Below are positions 47,447 to 57,680 of a DNA stretch of 64,000 nucleotides, piece after piece. Numbering within the stretch: the first letter of the stretch is position 1; every line of letters starts with the position of its first letter. A program made the translations under genes and the position numbers. This DNA comes from Coprinus comatus (lineage: Eukaryota > Basidiomycota > Agaricomycetes > Agaricales > Agaricaceae), in the NCBI GenBank assembly GCA_034638255.1, contig JAWPGT010000032.1, forward strand, positions 62,001-126,000. The letters run 5' to 3'. The notes below the pieces were generated by a model. The model saw nothing but the letters and a program-made list of their open reading frames with translations, searched no databases and had not been told where the DNA came from.

Positions 47447-48311
47447 ATGACCTTCGAAAGGTTAGTTGGAATGAACGTTGAATCTCGTTTATGAGGTAAT
47501 ACTAACTCAACAAAAAACAGAACAAAATCTAGTAATGACCTTGTACAAGAGTACGCAGCTATCATTGCTCGTAGCCTTATGATTATAGAGGAGAAGAGCG
47601 GTTGGCCTACTGTCTTGACTATCAGGTCGATTATAAATGAACCTGATGTGCATATTCGAAACGAACAATGGAAGTCTTGTACAAATGGCATGAAAAAAGC
47701 CTGTGGTGAAGCGGAAGAGGTATTGAACCATTTTAGAGCTTGTCGACGGGTTATTAATGCTGTAAGTCATTGTTCTTTACAATTCGTACTTGGACTGAAG
47801 GATTTCGATGTGACAGATTATGGGGACAGAAGAAAAACATAGTCTACTAGAGAAATTTAAAATCGGTCGAGGTATAATCTTCGCTTGCTTTCCAATACAC
47901 TGGACTATCCGCTTACCGAATTATTTCAGGCCCCAAGACTTCTGATTTCAATCGACGCCTAGAAGATATAAATATACAGAAAGATCTTAATTACTTGACA
48001 AAGTGGTGGAAAAACTTGGGTTTCAAATTCGAACACCTTCAAGAATCAATTGTTGGTCTTACGTCTGAGGAAACCCTCCGTGTACAGACTACTTTGGCAG
48101 ATTTGGAAAATCTGGATTCCCTATATGTGAACTATTATAAGAACGTAAGCCAGCTCTCCTCTAACACCAGAACTTGAACAATAATATCTGTTTCCTTTAG
48201 GTTATGAGAATGCAGGACATTCTTGAATCTAAATTCCCAGGTGTGGCACAAGGGGCTACCGCAGACAAGGATGGATACATGAAAGCTGATGAATGGGTTA
48301 TTTTGGATTGA
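47447..48311 (+). CDS. Hypothetical helical protein
   Basis: Four exons (47447-47460, 47521-47761, 47938-48144, 48201-48311) keep phase and give 190 residues. The protein looks mostly helical and charged, for example KACGEAEEVLNHFRACRR, KDLNYLTKWWKNLGFKFEHLQESIVGL and TTLADLENLDSLYVNYYKN. No signal peptide or membrane segment is seen. The family is not recognised; it may be agaric-specific. The third exon's acceptor was chosen because it is the only one near by that keeps phase. A decayed copy of the first half lies at 25330-26054. The gene converges with the DUF2985 gene. Confidence 0.6.
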
Positions 48312-48755
48312 ATTGTAATTTTCGTATTTACGGATTCTAATAAGACTTCATATTCTATAAGATAATCGATTATGTGTAGAGTTTGTGAGCAGTTGCGGAT
48401 CGAATGGAAGAATCTTTTAAAATGGCATATAATGTCTCTCACTATCGGAATGCTAGACATACTGTACATACAACAAATGCAGATGCACCTACACCTGTCG
48501 CACAAACGATGGTATTAATTTACAAATAATAGGAAGAAAACCAAAATCAACACAGAAATATCCTTCATACATAATATACCATTCCAAGATCTAGAAACAA
48601 AAATGAGGTTTGCGTTCTGAGCAACGATGGGAGATATAGGTATCGCGACAAAGAAAGGTGGAAATCCAAGAGCGCAAAACGAGATCAGAGTTTTTCTTGT
48701 GTATCCGGGGCATCCATGGCCTCCAGGTGCGGCGTCTGAGCAATTTCTTGTATTT
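48312..48755. other. Convergent intergenic region
   Basis: This holds two 3' flanks; no gene is seen. Confidence 0.5.
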
Positions 48756-50723
48756 TCATGCTTGTCTGGAACCCTCGTTTATTTGAGGGGGAATATTAAT
48801 TTCTTCAAGAGCACGTCGCAACCTCTCTCTAACTTCTTCTACTCTTTTCGCTTTCTCACCCCCACGCCAGATTAAGATCGCAGCTGCTATACCACATAAG
48901 AAGCTCAGGGGTATCAGTGTTGCTGTGGACCACGCTGGTCGTTGAAATCTGTTGAACCTTTTGTTAGCTTATAAGTATTGTATATTTATTGACGGACCTG
49001 TTCAATCCCCACATGGTTCCACATAGTATAATCTATTGATTGAGGTTCAGGGATGATTATTTTAGAAGAGGGTTTGTGTATTACATACCTGGAAGATTGA
49101 ATTTCCATCATTGAAGAAACATATAAGGAGTGCAGTGCTATACGGAACATAAATCTTCGTGGCGTAATGTAGACATCATAGAAGTCATACTTGATTGGAA
49201 ATGCCTAGAAATATAGATTTAAAGGGACGCATTCGAAGCCATAAAACTAATACTCACTCTGTGGGTCTCGCTACCATGGGCTCGATACCATGTCTGGTAA
49301 TATTGGAACTTCATTTGTTCTAAAACACTTGATTAGTCAACAACACAAAAGTAAGTCATTACATACTCACGTCTGTGCAAATCCTTTTGTTCCTCGTCAG
49401 TAAGAACGCGGACAAAATCCTGAACATATGCAGGATCAGGTAAATCGTCAGGATCAAAGAGTTGCGGAATTCCGGCTTTCGCTCTCAGAATAGCAGTTTT
49501 ACGCTTGTAATGCCATATTTTGTATATTCCTATGAAATAACATATCACAGTTATGAAACGATAGGAAAGAGTTTGACATACGATAAGTATCAACAACACG
49601 AGTTGGGATGAGTCCAACACTGGTGGCCGTAAAAAGACCATTGACAACCTGTGAAGAGACTTCAACCCAAAAGCCTTGGGTATTATCATTATGAAAGTTG
49701 ATAAATTTTGCGAGGAAGAAAACGATGGCGGCCCCCCAGAATACTTGATGCATTTGAGCATGACAATAATACTACACAATACAAACTGGGCTTACCAACA
49801 AGGAAGCCATAGATTCCTGTGATGATCTATAAACTGATCATCTAACAAGCTGAAGGGCAACTAGAAATGTACTCACACCCATTGCTAGAAAAGTACGTTC
49901 AGATGAGTATCTGTCAAATCAATGTGATGACAAAAACTGACGGGTTTTCAGGAATGCCCAGATACCCAGCAATGTTCTACGTATAGGTGAAGGTCGTCGT
50001 ATAACATCGTCAACATGCCTGTCTAAAGCATCTTCAAACATTGAACCAGTTTCATCCTGCGGTTGTCGATTGACAGGAAGAGAAATGGCCGGTCTACGAG
50101 AATAAAAAGGCGTGGGGGGACTACGAGATATTTTTAGACCATAGGTTACAGGAGATCTAGAGAAGATAATACATCACGATGGAGTTGGCGGCATTCGTCA
50201 GAGTGGAGAATACACCGACCTGAGGATCTACATATCTTTATCAATGAAAATGAGGCAGGTAAACCCCAATAACCATACCAATAGCGTCCAGGTGTTCAAC
50301 AATACCGTCGTGGTGATGGCCGCCCCATTCTTGGTCCAGAACATTCACATCATCATTACAGTTCGTGCCGATGAGTTCAGTTTGCGACCCAAGCCGACGC
50401 AGACTAGCTGCTTCAGACATCATAGGGTTCCTGTTCCCATGTGTTGCTTGGCTGAAGCTCGCATGTTTCGGCAGGCGCATCACATGTGAGTGTACTCTGC
50501 TCGCGACAGTTTGTGCGCGTGGTCTGAGAGGTGCTGGTACCGGTGGACCATTTGTATCCAATATTTCTCCACTTTTCAACGTTGGAAGAGAGGGCCTTGT
50601 TCTAGGGGTTGTTGGAGTCGTAGAGTTGAATAGGTTGAAGATAGAACGATCCGATGGTGGTGTATTGGAAGGATTGTCGTTAAGACTGGCGTAGGATGAG
50701 TTTCGGATGTGTATGGAGGGCAT
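48756..50723 (-). CDS. DUF2985-family membrane protein
   Basis: The gene runs from an ATG at 50723 to a TGA at 48756 in about ten exons. The N-terminus is polar (Ser, Thr, Pro, Asn). Next come VGVFSTLTNAANSI, RRTLLGIWAFLKTPMG, a helix (IITGIYGFLVVFWGAAIVFFL), WVEVSSQVVNGLFTATSVGLIPTRVVDTYR, a polar loop with DPDDLPDPAYVQDFVRVLTDEEQ, and a last helix (LIPLSFLCGIAAAILIW) before a charged tail. This order is that of the fungal DUF2985 family of integral membrane proteins, whose role is unknown. An 8-base microexon (49884-49877) supplies part of TPMG. Two joints do not phase cleanly: one at about 50160, where only 16-21 bases separate the exons, and one near 49050. The gene may therefore be damaged. 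Its promoter lies in repeat copy C. Confidence 0.75.
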
Positions 50724-53013
50724 GGTACATAACAAGGCAATCTAGTGGAGTCTATGATGTATCCTGTTAGTAGGCGTGTGAACATCAAGTCACGCGCATC
50801 AATGATGCTGTACGCAAATTCGAACCTTGCTGGTGGTATGTATTCTGTTGATCCAAACTCTGCGATGGACTACTGCCACAGCCTCTAAATACATCAGAAA
50901 GTTCTATAATTCTAGCATTCTTCTACAAGTCATTCCATAATTTCGTCCTCGGAATCATATAAGCAGGCACTTATGTATACCGCCTACATCGGATTGATTG
51001 CACCAGATCAGAATCTAATTAATCAAGTGCATACCTGGGTTTGAATGTCGAGTTGTATAAGAGGATAGAGTTAGCATCGTTTGGAGGCATACACTACAGA
51101 AAGCTCTTATAATGCATTTCAGTCAAGATTAATCCTGTCCATTAGATATTCCGAAATCATGACCATATCGCTCGTATGATTCGAAAACATCTACCTTTCA
51201 GTATATAATCATATTACTCAGTTGAACCCTCGAACATTTTCATTGGACGATTTATATGTGATTAACACACCACGTCTTAGCGGCGTGCAAGAACGACAGA
51301 TTGCTGTGGACTGTATAGACCCGATCACCTTCTGGACCGCATCAAATCCATTGTCACTCCCACGGGTCGGCGATTCATTTCGAATTTATTCCCTTTTATA
51401 GTAGTTTTTCTCATCTCTTATTTCTCTGCGTCGTCAAAACTCTCTCTATGGTATTCAGTATTGGCTTTAAATTTAATATAATTCTCGGAAATTTATGCCA
51501 TAGTATTTCCAGAGAACTCCCAGCCAAATCCGTTCTCAAAGGCGGTCATTTGAACGATATCCATGCACAAGGATCTATAAGCGCCAATAATCCACCCTTA
51601 TTTCAGATCACGAGATTAGTACAAGAATAGAACACTCGGCCAAAAGTAGCAGCAACCACACATATGTTTCCTCTAGTACATCGTGCACACAGAAAGTCAA
51701 CAAAGCCATTAAAACTCGTATATATGACACAATTATAGTTGACAGAGACTTATTGGAACGTTTAGAGACTTTCAAAAAGATGGATACATTTATCATACAT
51801 TTAATATACATTATTCAGGCTCTGGCGGAGTGAACCAGTTCACAGTTCAACTTATTGAGGCATTCTTTCTACACTCATATCGCTATTCGCGCATCCCATA
51901 AAAACCGACGGATGTGTCACTTCTACACCTAGTTCCACTCGTTTCCCCACCTCACTGTCGAGTATCCTTATTCCAAATGCACGATCATGCAGACTTTCAC
52001 TCCTTCAATTCGCAAAACTTTAATATAGAAGATCATATTTACACTCACGCCACTAATGAACATCTGCTCAATACATCGACGCAAGGTCCCGGCGTGGTCT
52101 TCGACAACCCTGGCTTCTTTGCTCATACACCATCTTTGTCTTCAGGATCATCGGTAACGTCCATCATGTCCAAGAGGTAAATCCGCTAAACAAATTTTGG
52201 ATTTGTTTACAGCACTCGCAGTACCTGGGAATGACCGAAGATGAGTGGATGGATTTCCTGTCGATCCCATATCAGGAGCACACTCCGTATATGCAGTGAG
52301 TATTCAACAAAATTCAATAGATTACCATGCTTACTAAGCTTTGATATGATAGATCATTCTCATCGAGTACGAGTAATGCATGGAATACTCATGTTGATCT
52401 GTCACCGTCATCAAGAACGGTTTGTACCAGTTCAACACCAAACGTTGGTCTGACACTAATATGTGTAGTTTGATTTTTCTCAGCCTACTGAAAATGAGGC
52501 CCGCACCAACATGCCAATTGACATGACACTGCCCCGCCGTTTCGATTCACCCCATGTACCTCACCTTCAAGGACCATCATCAAGAAATAATTCAAATGAA
52601 CGAAAGGGTAGACCTCGTCGAAACTTGTCGGTACGCTGTCTGTCGTCAACCGCATTTCCATCATAGGCTCATTTACAACTACAGTCACACCCAAAACGAG
52701 TTTACAATAAAAGAGAAAGAACACCTGAAGGCGTGACCAAGAATCCAGGTGGCAGGTACGTGTGTGGCTGCTTGATGGAATTTTCCCGTTACAATGACCT
52801 AAAGCGGCATTGGGGAAATACAAGGCGACTTTGTCAATGGGCGAGGAGGAACAACAAACTACCAATACCACAACAGTATCCGTGCCCCCTGTGTACGCAG
52901 GAATTTGCTCGACAAGATGCCGTCACTCGACATCTCAAAACAGTACATAGTAACGAATCACAATAATCATAATCCCATTAACGAATTCCATCAATTATCA
53001 TTCAATTGCATTA
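50611..53013 (+). repeat. 2.3-kb repeat, copy C
   Basis: This is the counterpart of copies A (same orientation) and B (opposite). The first 113 bases are the beginning of the DUF2985 gene, here still attached to the rest of that gene. The repeat ends in TTCAATTGCATTA at about 53001-53013. The C2H2 gene inside is intact. Confidence 0.85.
51977..52966 (+). CDS. Two-finger C2H2 zinc-finger protein (repeat copy C)
   Basis: This has the same exon plan as copy A (five exons, the first 51977-52153) and is nearly identical, with a few replacements. It ends in VHSNESQ at 52966, seventeen residues earlier than copy A because of a one-base difference. Both fingers are intact: the atypical VCGC..F.RYNDLKRHW...CQWAR and the standard YPCPLCTQEFARQDAVTRHLKTVH. 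It is probably a nuclear DNA-binding protein. As the repeat is multicopy it may be a passenger or a cargo gene of the element; neither can be decided from this window. Confidence 0.65.
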
Positions 53014-53036
53014 TTATATACTGTACGTTATTGGAG

Positions 53037-53285
53037 ATGTTAGCCTCTAGTTTACATTCTGTAACTTCGACCTCGCTGTCTAATTCTCAAAATATTGGAT
53101 TTACCATTGGAGACCTAGCCCACACGAAACACAAGGAGATATCCAAGGCTTCAGCACATTTCAATATAATCAATCTAATTATCCAAATACAAAATATACT
53201 ATCTGACGTTTCCCTCGAATGCTCAGACCTCCCAAAAGCCGCTTCCCGAGTCATACACAGCCTCGCACAACCATCTGTGATTTGA
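53037..53285 (+). CDS. Small ORF, possible gene
   Basis: An 82-residue frame from an ATG at 53037 directly after repeat copy C. Its second half is amphipathic (NIINLIIQIQNILSDVSLECSDLPKAASRVIHSLAQ) and looks coding. No family is recognised. It may be a fragment left where the repeat inserted. Confidence 0.25.
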   Translation: MLASSLHSVTSTSLSNSQNIGFTIGDLAHTKHKEISKASAHFNIINLIIQIQNILSDVSLECSDLPKAASRVIHSLAQPSVI

Positions 53286-53555
53286 TTATTATAATGACCA
53301 TGGCTGGAATCAGTGAGAAATGTGGCAACGGACCTATGAGAACAAGGTCTATCGTGTGTTTCAACTTTCAACTCTCGAGCCCTGTGTTGTTGTTGTTGCG
53401 TGCTCTTGTTTATTAGTAGTTTGCGCTTGCAAAGTGGTGTGATGGCAATTGATGAATTGTTACTTGGAACAAGAAACAAGAAACCTTTGCAAAAAACGAG
53501 TATCAACTTCGGCTTAATACTTATTTATATGATAAATTTTGAAACCTGTCTCACC

Positions 53556-55174
53556 ATGGATCAACCAACCATCTCACAACATCACTTTCGAGAATATCAC
53601 AACTCAACAACGATGTTCCCGCCTCAAACAGGTCTTGTGAGAGGGTAAGACTTGGCATTCTTAATTAATGATCCTTGTCCACTAAATTAGGAATTTCTGC
53701 AGTGGCCGTAGCTATAGGGCTCCGTTTGCTCCCAGGAAGGGCCCGCTTGTCAACGAACTCTCAAAAGCCACACTTGGATTGATTTTTATCTATGTCACTG
53801 CGCTTGAAGGGCCGTTTGATTAGCCAGACCCTACCAGGATAGGAACGTGTAAACTTGTCTGCAGATGTTGGAACGAGGTTTACAATAACTGTTCTGCTCT
53901 CAAATCTCGCATCTTTGTATTATCAGATGAGATGCTTACCTTACCCATCGATAAACTTCGGCACACGCTGAAGAAGTCGGGATCGAGAACCCCATTGGAA
54001 CTTTATGTGGCCATGCTGGACTGCTCCACTTTCGAAAAGGTTGAAAACTACCGTTACAACGTAGGGAACAATCTTCGAGCAGTTGTACCACGTTTAGATT
54101 ACCTATATATCTTCATCGTTGGCTTCTGGCACAAGTGGTTCTTGAAATTCTTCTCGCTATCGGAGGCCACTCAGCTCAAAGAGATTTATGTCAGGTTGGA
54201 AAAGGAGAATTATTCCGACCTTCGTTTCACATTTCGGAATCTTTCCCGCCTCCCTGCTCTTCAATCCCTGAACATTTTAGGGTCCAGTTCATTAATTGAT
54301 GGACTAACTGGGGGTCTTGCATCTATGCAGCATATATTGGTCCCTCAGTTGATCACGATCTGTTCTGATTCTTGGTTCTCCCCCCTTCGCAAGATAAATC
54401 TTCAATGCCTTTTTTCGGACGCAGACTTCTTAAAGCTCATGTGCAAGCTCAGCCTTGGAGAAGACATGAGAGAGATTACCTTTCATTATCCCGACTCCGA
54501 CTTGGCTGGTAACCAAGACAATTATAACAGATACCAGGATGTAATTCCAATCTACAATCAAGAGATTGAAATTGTGTTCAAGAATCTTCTGTCATTCAGT
54601 TTTGATCACCCTCGACTAAAGTACCATTTGATCAGGAAATTAACAATGCCTTCCTTTCAAGTTTTATGGATATCTGTAAATGGTCAATCTAATCTCCAAT
54701 TTGGAGCTATACCAATCTACTCTGATATTCGTCCTTTGCAATGTGCTCTCAACTGCTTCAAGTTTCCCCGTCTTCGTATTCTCAGTATCTCAGATCGTCA
54801 TTTACTTGGACAAACAGATGCATTTTTTTAGGGACAGGATGATCCTTAACTTACCGGTCTTCGATTTACGGACAAAGGTCATTTCCCCAGCATTGAAATA
54901 TGATCTTCAGAGTATGTTTCCCCGGAGGGATCTGCGCTTTAAATTGAAGAATGTTGTTACTGTCGACAATAAGCTGGAGGAGCTCATTCAAGTTGGCTGG
55001 GGTCATTGGAGTCAATGCGCAGATGTGATTCAAGAATTCTCAGCGAACAACATCAAATTGCCTGCCGAGAGTTTCTGCAAGTCTACTAGACCATGGGAAT
55101 CCAACAAATATCGTCGTTGTGATTGCACCGAATGGTACCATTACGAACACCGCCCTGACTTTGAAATGGATTGA
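53556..55174 (+). pseudogene. F-box-type protein gene with stop and frameshift
   Basis: Exon 1 (53556-53644) joins in phase to an exon at 53703. The frame then reads NELSKATLGLIFIYVTALEGPFD, an in-frame TAG (53821-53823), and DPTRIGTCKLVCRCWNEVYNN, which together look like the F-box of agaric F-box/LRR-like proteins. It continues through a long leucine-rich part (54240-54830) to a run of seven T at about 54825-54831, where the frame ends; the next frame continues in keeping to a TGA at 55174, with a Cys-rich end (RRCDCTEWYHYEH). F-box proteins select targets for the SCF ubiquitin ligase. One stop plus one homopolymer shift suggest recent loss, though a splice event using TTTTTTTAG could rescue the second. 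Confidence 0.6.
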
Positions 55175-55463
55175 ATGGTAAGTGATTACTAGGATTCGAG
55201 GGATGATAATGGACTTATGTATTATCGAATGTTTTATGGACTATCTACTCTGAAGAGAAAAAAAGAACAAAAAAAGAATAAAAAACAGTAACAAAAACAA
55301 ATTGTTTGGACTTGATGTACATAATGCAATTCTGATGTGTCTCATAGTATACCGTGCTTGATCAAATGAAATGTATTTATTTATTATTCAGTCGAAGTAG
55401 TGCCGCAGTAGTATAATGGACAGCTAGAAATACACTGCACAAGGCACTTACACCTCGAGGAGT

Positions 55464-56035
55464 TTACGCAACTTGAACCCTCTTAGGTGCTTCCTCCTGC
55501 GTCGATTTTGGGAAAGTAACAGTTAATACACCGTTATCCATCGCAGCCTTGATATCCTCATCCTACAAGAATGTGTCAGTACCCTGTATACAAGATATAA
55601 CCATACAAAACAAAAACTCACATTGATACCACTAGGGAGTTGCAAAGTTCTAGAGAACTTTCCATACCTCCTCTCCTTGATTGCGTATCCATTTTCCTCG
55701 TGCTCAGATGACGACTTGGACTCTGCCACAACTGTTAGACGTCCGTTGTGCACGTCGAGTTGGATATCTTCCTTTTTGACGCCAGGCAGTTCGAAGGTGG
55801 CTGTAACCACGTTCTTATCGGGGTCCTCGTGAAGATCCATTCTATGAGGTAGGAGTTAAGTACATAGTACTGGCTATTTTCGAACATACCTTGGTTTTAG
55901 AGCACGAACAGCCTGAATGTCTTTGCGTTGAATTTGTTTTTGCTGATTGCTGGGAACAATGGCAGAAGGAGAAAGGAACTGGTCGACAAGGCGGTCAAGG
56001 TCGTAGAAAGGTTCGTACAAAAACACGTTGGTCAT
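55464..56035 (-). CDS. Small heat-shock protein, Hsp20 family (second copy)
   Basis: Three exons (56035-55890, 55841-55622, 55562-55464) give 154 residues. The second and third exons have exactly the same lengths as those of the gene at 21624. The domain shows MDLHEDPDKNVVTATFELPGV, HNGRLTVVAES, ERRYGKFSRTLQLP and DNGVLTVTFPK. The N-terminus keeps the FLYEPFYDLDRLVDQFL start, related to FFYEPFYDVDRLFDHLL of the paralogue. The tail KRVQVA is a weaker form of the C-terminal contact motif. A heat-shock element and TATA box lie upstream. It is an ATP-independent holding chaperone. Confidence 0.95.
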
Positions 56036-56130
56036 GATGATGTTTTGAGTACGAGAGTAAGTTACAGGTTATAAGTTGTGAACGGGTTGAGAGTAATTTA
56101 GTTTGAGGATGATATGCTAGCTTGAACTAG

Positions 56131-56138
56131 TATTTATA
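56131..56138 (-). promoter_or_regulatory. TATA box of the second hsp20
   Basis: TATAAATA on the minus strand, about 96 bases before the start codon at 56035, a spacing close to that of the other Hsp20 gene. Confidence 0.7.
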
Positions 56139-56212
56139 CCCGAATTACAATAGTATTTTCTAGACCTAGAACACCATGGCGAGACGGTACAGGATTCATC
56201 AAGTTGGTGGTC

Positions 56213-56225
56213 GAATATTCCAGAA
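56213..56225. promoter_or_regulatory. Heat-shock element of the second hsp20
   Basis: GAA-ta-TTC-ca-GAA, three perfect alternating units, about 180 bases before the start codon. A weaker set lies at about 56157-56172. Confidence 0.75.
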
Positions 56226-56405
56226 GTTGTTAAATTCCCAAATAGGAAATGCCTTTTAATAGGCTGTGGAGAGTGCAGTAATTTATGATGTCATATTCTG
56301 ACGATACTTATGTGGTTTTCATCTGTCTCAGTGAAATAACAAAATAATAGCACTAGACTGAAAGAGGCTACTGGTACCAGAGAGTCTCGACCTCACTGCC
56401 TAGAA

Positions 56406-57680
56406 TTAACACTCCACCATCCTCACCATTGTCCTGATCCAGAGCTTTACTCGACGAGTATTACTCGAACAATTGGTACGTACACATTTCCAGGCACGTC
56501 CTCCGGAACCACGATGATAGAACTTGAGCAATCTGTCCGGGATTTGTGAATTACACCAGAGTGTACCACATTTATCCTTACTCCATCGTAGGTTTGTTCT
56601 CCAACATCCTTCTCCGTGACCATCATCTCTCACATTTCTCCTGCCACTTCTAATTGCATGAGATCCTCTTCTGTCCCATGACCAGTCACCACAGATACCA
56701 CTTCGCCTTCTTTCTCTACTTCTACTTGGAAAAGAATTATTGACGTAAGCTGCTGATTCGTAGTTAGAAACTTCCGAATATACAGATGGCTGATCCGAAT
56801 TTTGAACTATTGTAGGCGGAGTAATAGGAGCGGAATTAAAACCAGTAGTTCGTACATGATAATCTCCGTTATTCGATGAGAAAAATTCCATGGCCGTACT
56901 AAGATCTGCTGGGAAGTGAAGTGTAAAACGGTCATAACGAGTCCATAAATCGATCATCGAATTCAGTTCCAATTCCGATGGACGTATGGAATCATGATGA
57001 CCAGAGATAAAATCGTGAAGAAGTTCGTTGAGATGACGGTACTGGTCATGCCCAAAATAGTCTTCATAGTAAAGGCAAAATGCGGACATCTGTTCGAAGT
57101 AATTTATGATGGTGTCCAGAGTTCGAATGTTTTGGAGGGTAAACGGATAAGACTCGGCAATACTTTCGTCTAGATATGACACCAGCTTCAATACCTGTAC
57201 TGCGATACACTTCAAAGGAAACATACTTTCGCCATTTCCCTTATCCTGTAAGAATGTTCTCAACTCTACAACAGCTGCCTCGAACACGTTCTTTGCATCT
57301 TTGATCCTTGATCTTAGCTTCCTACAGGCTTGAACAATACTTGGAATAGTCCCGCCGTATGCGTATCGAACGATATCTTCGCCAGAAGGGGTCGCCCTGC
57401 CTTCGTTAGCCTTGAGATCCTTAAGGAAACTAAGGTATTGTTCCGCGAAAGGACCCGCAAATAGTATTGGATCAGTGATAAAATCCAATATTAGGTTAAC
57501 TGCATGTCGGCAGTCGTTCGCCAACGAAATGACCTTGAGTAGAGGATGGGTCTTCTGAAGAGCGATTAATGACAGGTAAAGGAGATCCACAGATTCAAGC
57601 GTCGACCGGACAACCGAACCAAATTGAATGACTGGTTTATTATCTGGCGGTCTCTGCCCGGTATCAATATCATTCGTCAT
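56406..57680 (-). CDS. Hypothetical protein with Cys-rich tail
   Basis: A single uninterrupted frame of 424 codons from an ATG at 57680. The first 290 or so residues are helical and rich in Leu, with no membrane segment. A polar Ser/Asn linker leads to a basic, Trp- and Cys-containing tail (GICGDWSW, CGTLWCNS, WKCVRTNCSS). The six or so cysteines in the tail could bind metal, but the spacing does not match a finger that I know. The absence of introns is unusual for this window. The N-terminal helical part recalls in length the alpha-helical domains of fungal STAND or NLR-like proteins, but I cannot support that. Function is unknown. Confidence 0.6.
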   Translation of the reverse strand: MTNDIDTGQRPPDNKPVIQFGSVVRSTLESVDLLYLSLIALQKTHPLLKVISLANDCRHAVNLILDFITDPILFAGPFAEQYLSFLKDLKANEGRATPSGEDIVRYAYGGTIPSIVQACRKLRSRIKDAKNVFEAAVVELRTFLQDKGNGESMFPLKCIAVQVLKLVSYLDESIAESYPFTLQNIRTLDTIINYFEQMSAFCLYYEDYFGHDQYRHLNELLHDFISGHHDSIRPSELELNSMIDLWTRYDRFTLHFPADLSTAMEFFSSNNGDYHVRTTGFNSAPITPPTIVQNSDQPSVYSEVSNYESAAYVNNSFPSRSRERRRSGICGDWSWDRRGSHAIRSGRRNVRDDGHGEGCWRTNLRWSKDKCGTLWCNSQIPDRLLKFYHRGSGGRAWKCVRTNCSSNTRRVKLWIRTMVRMVEC

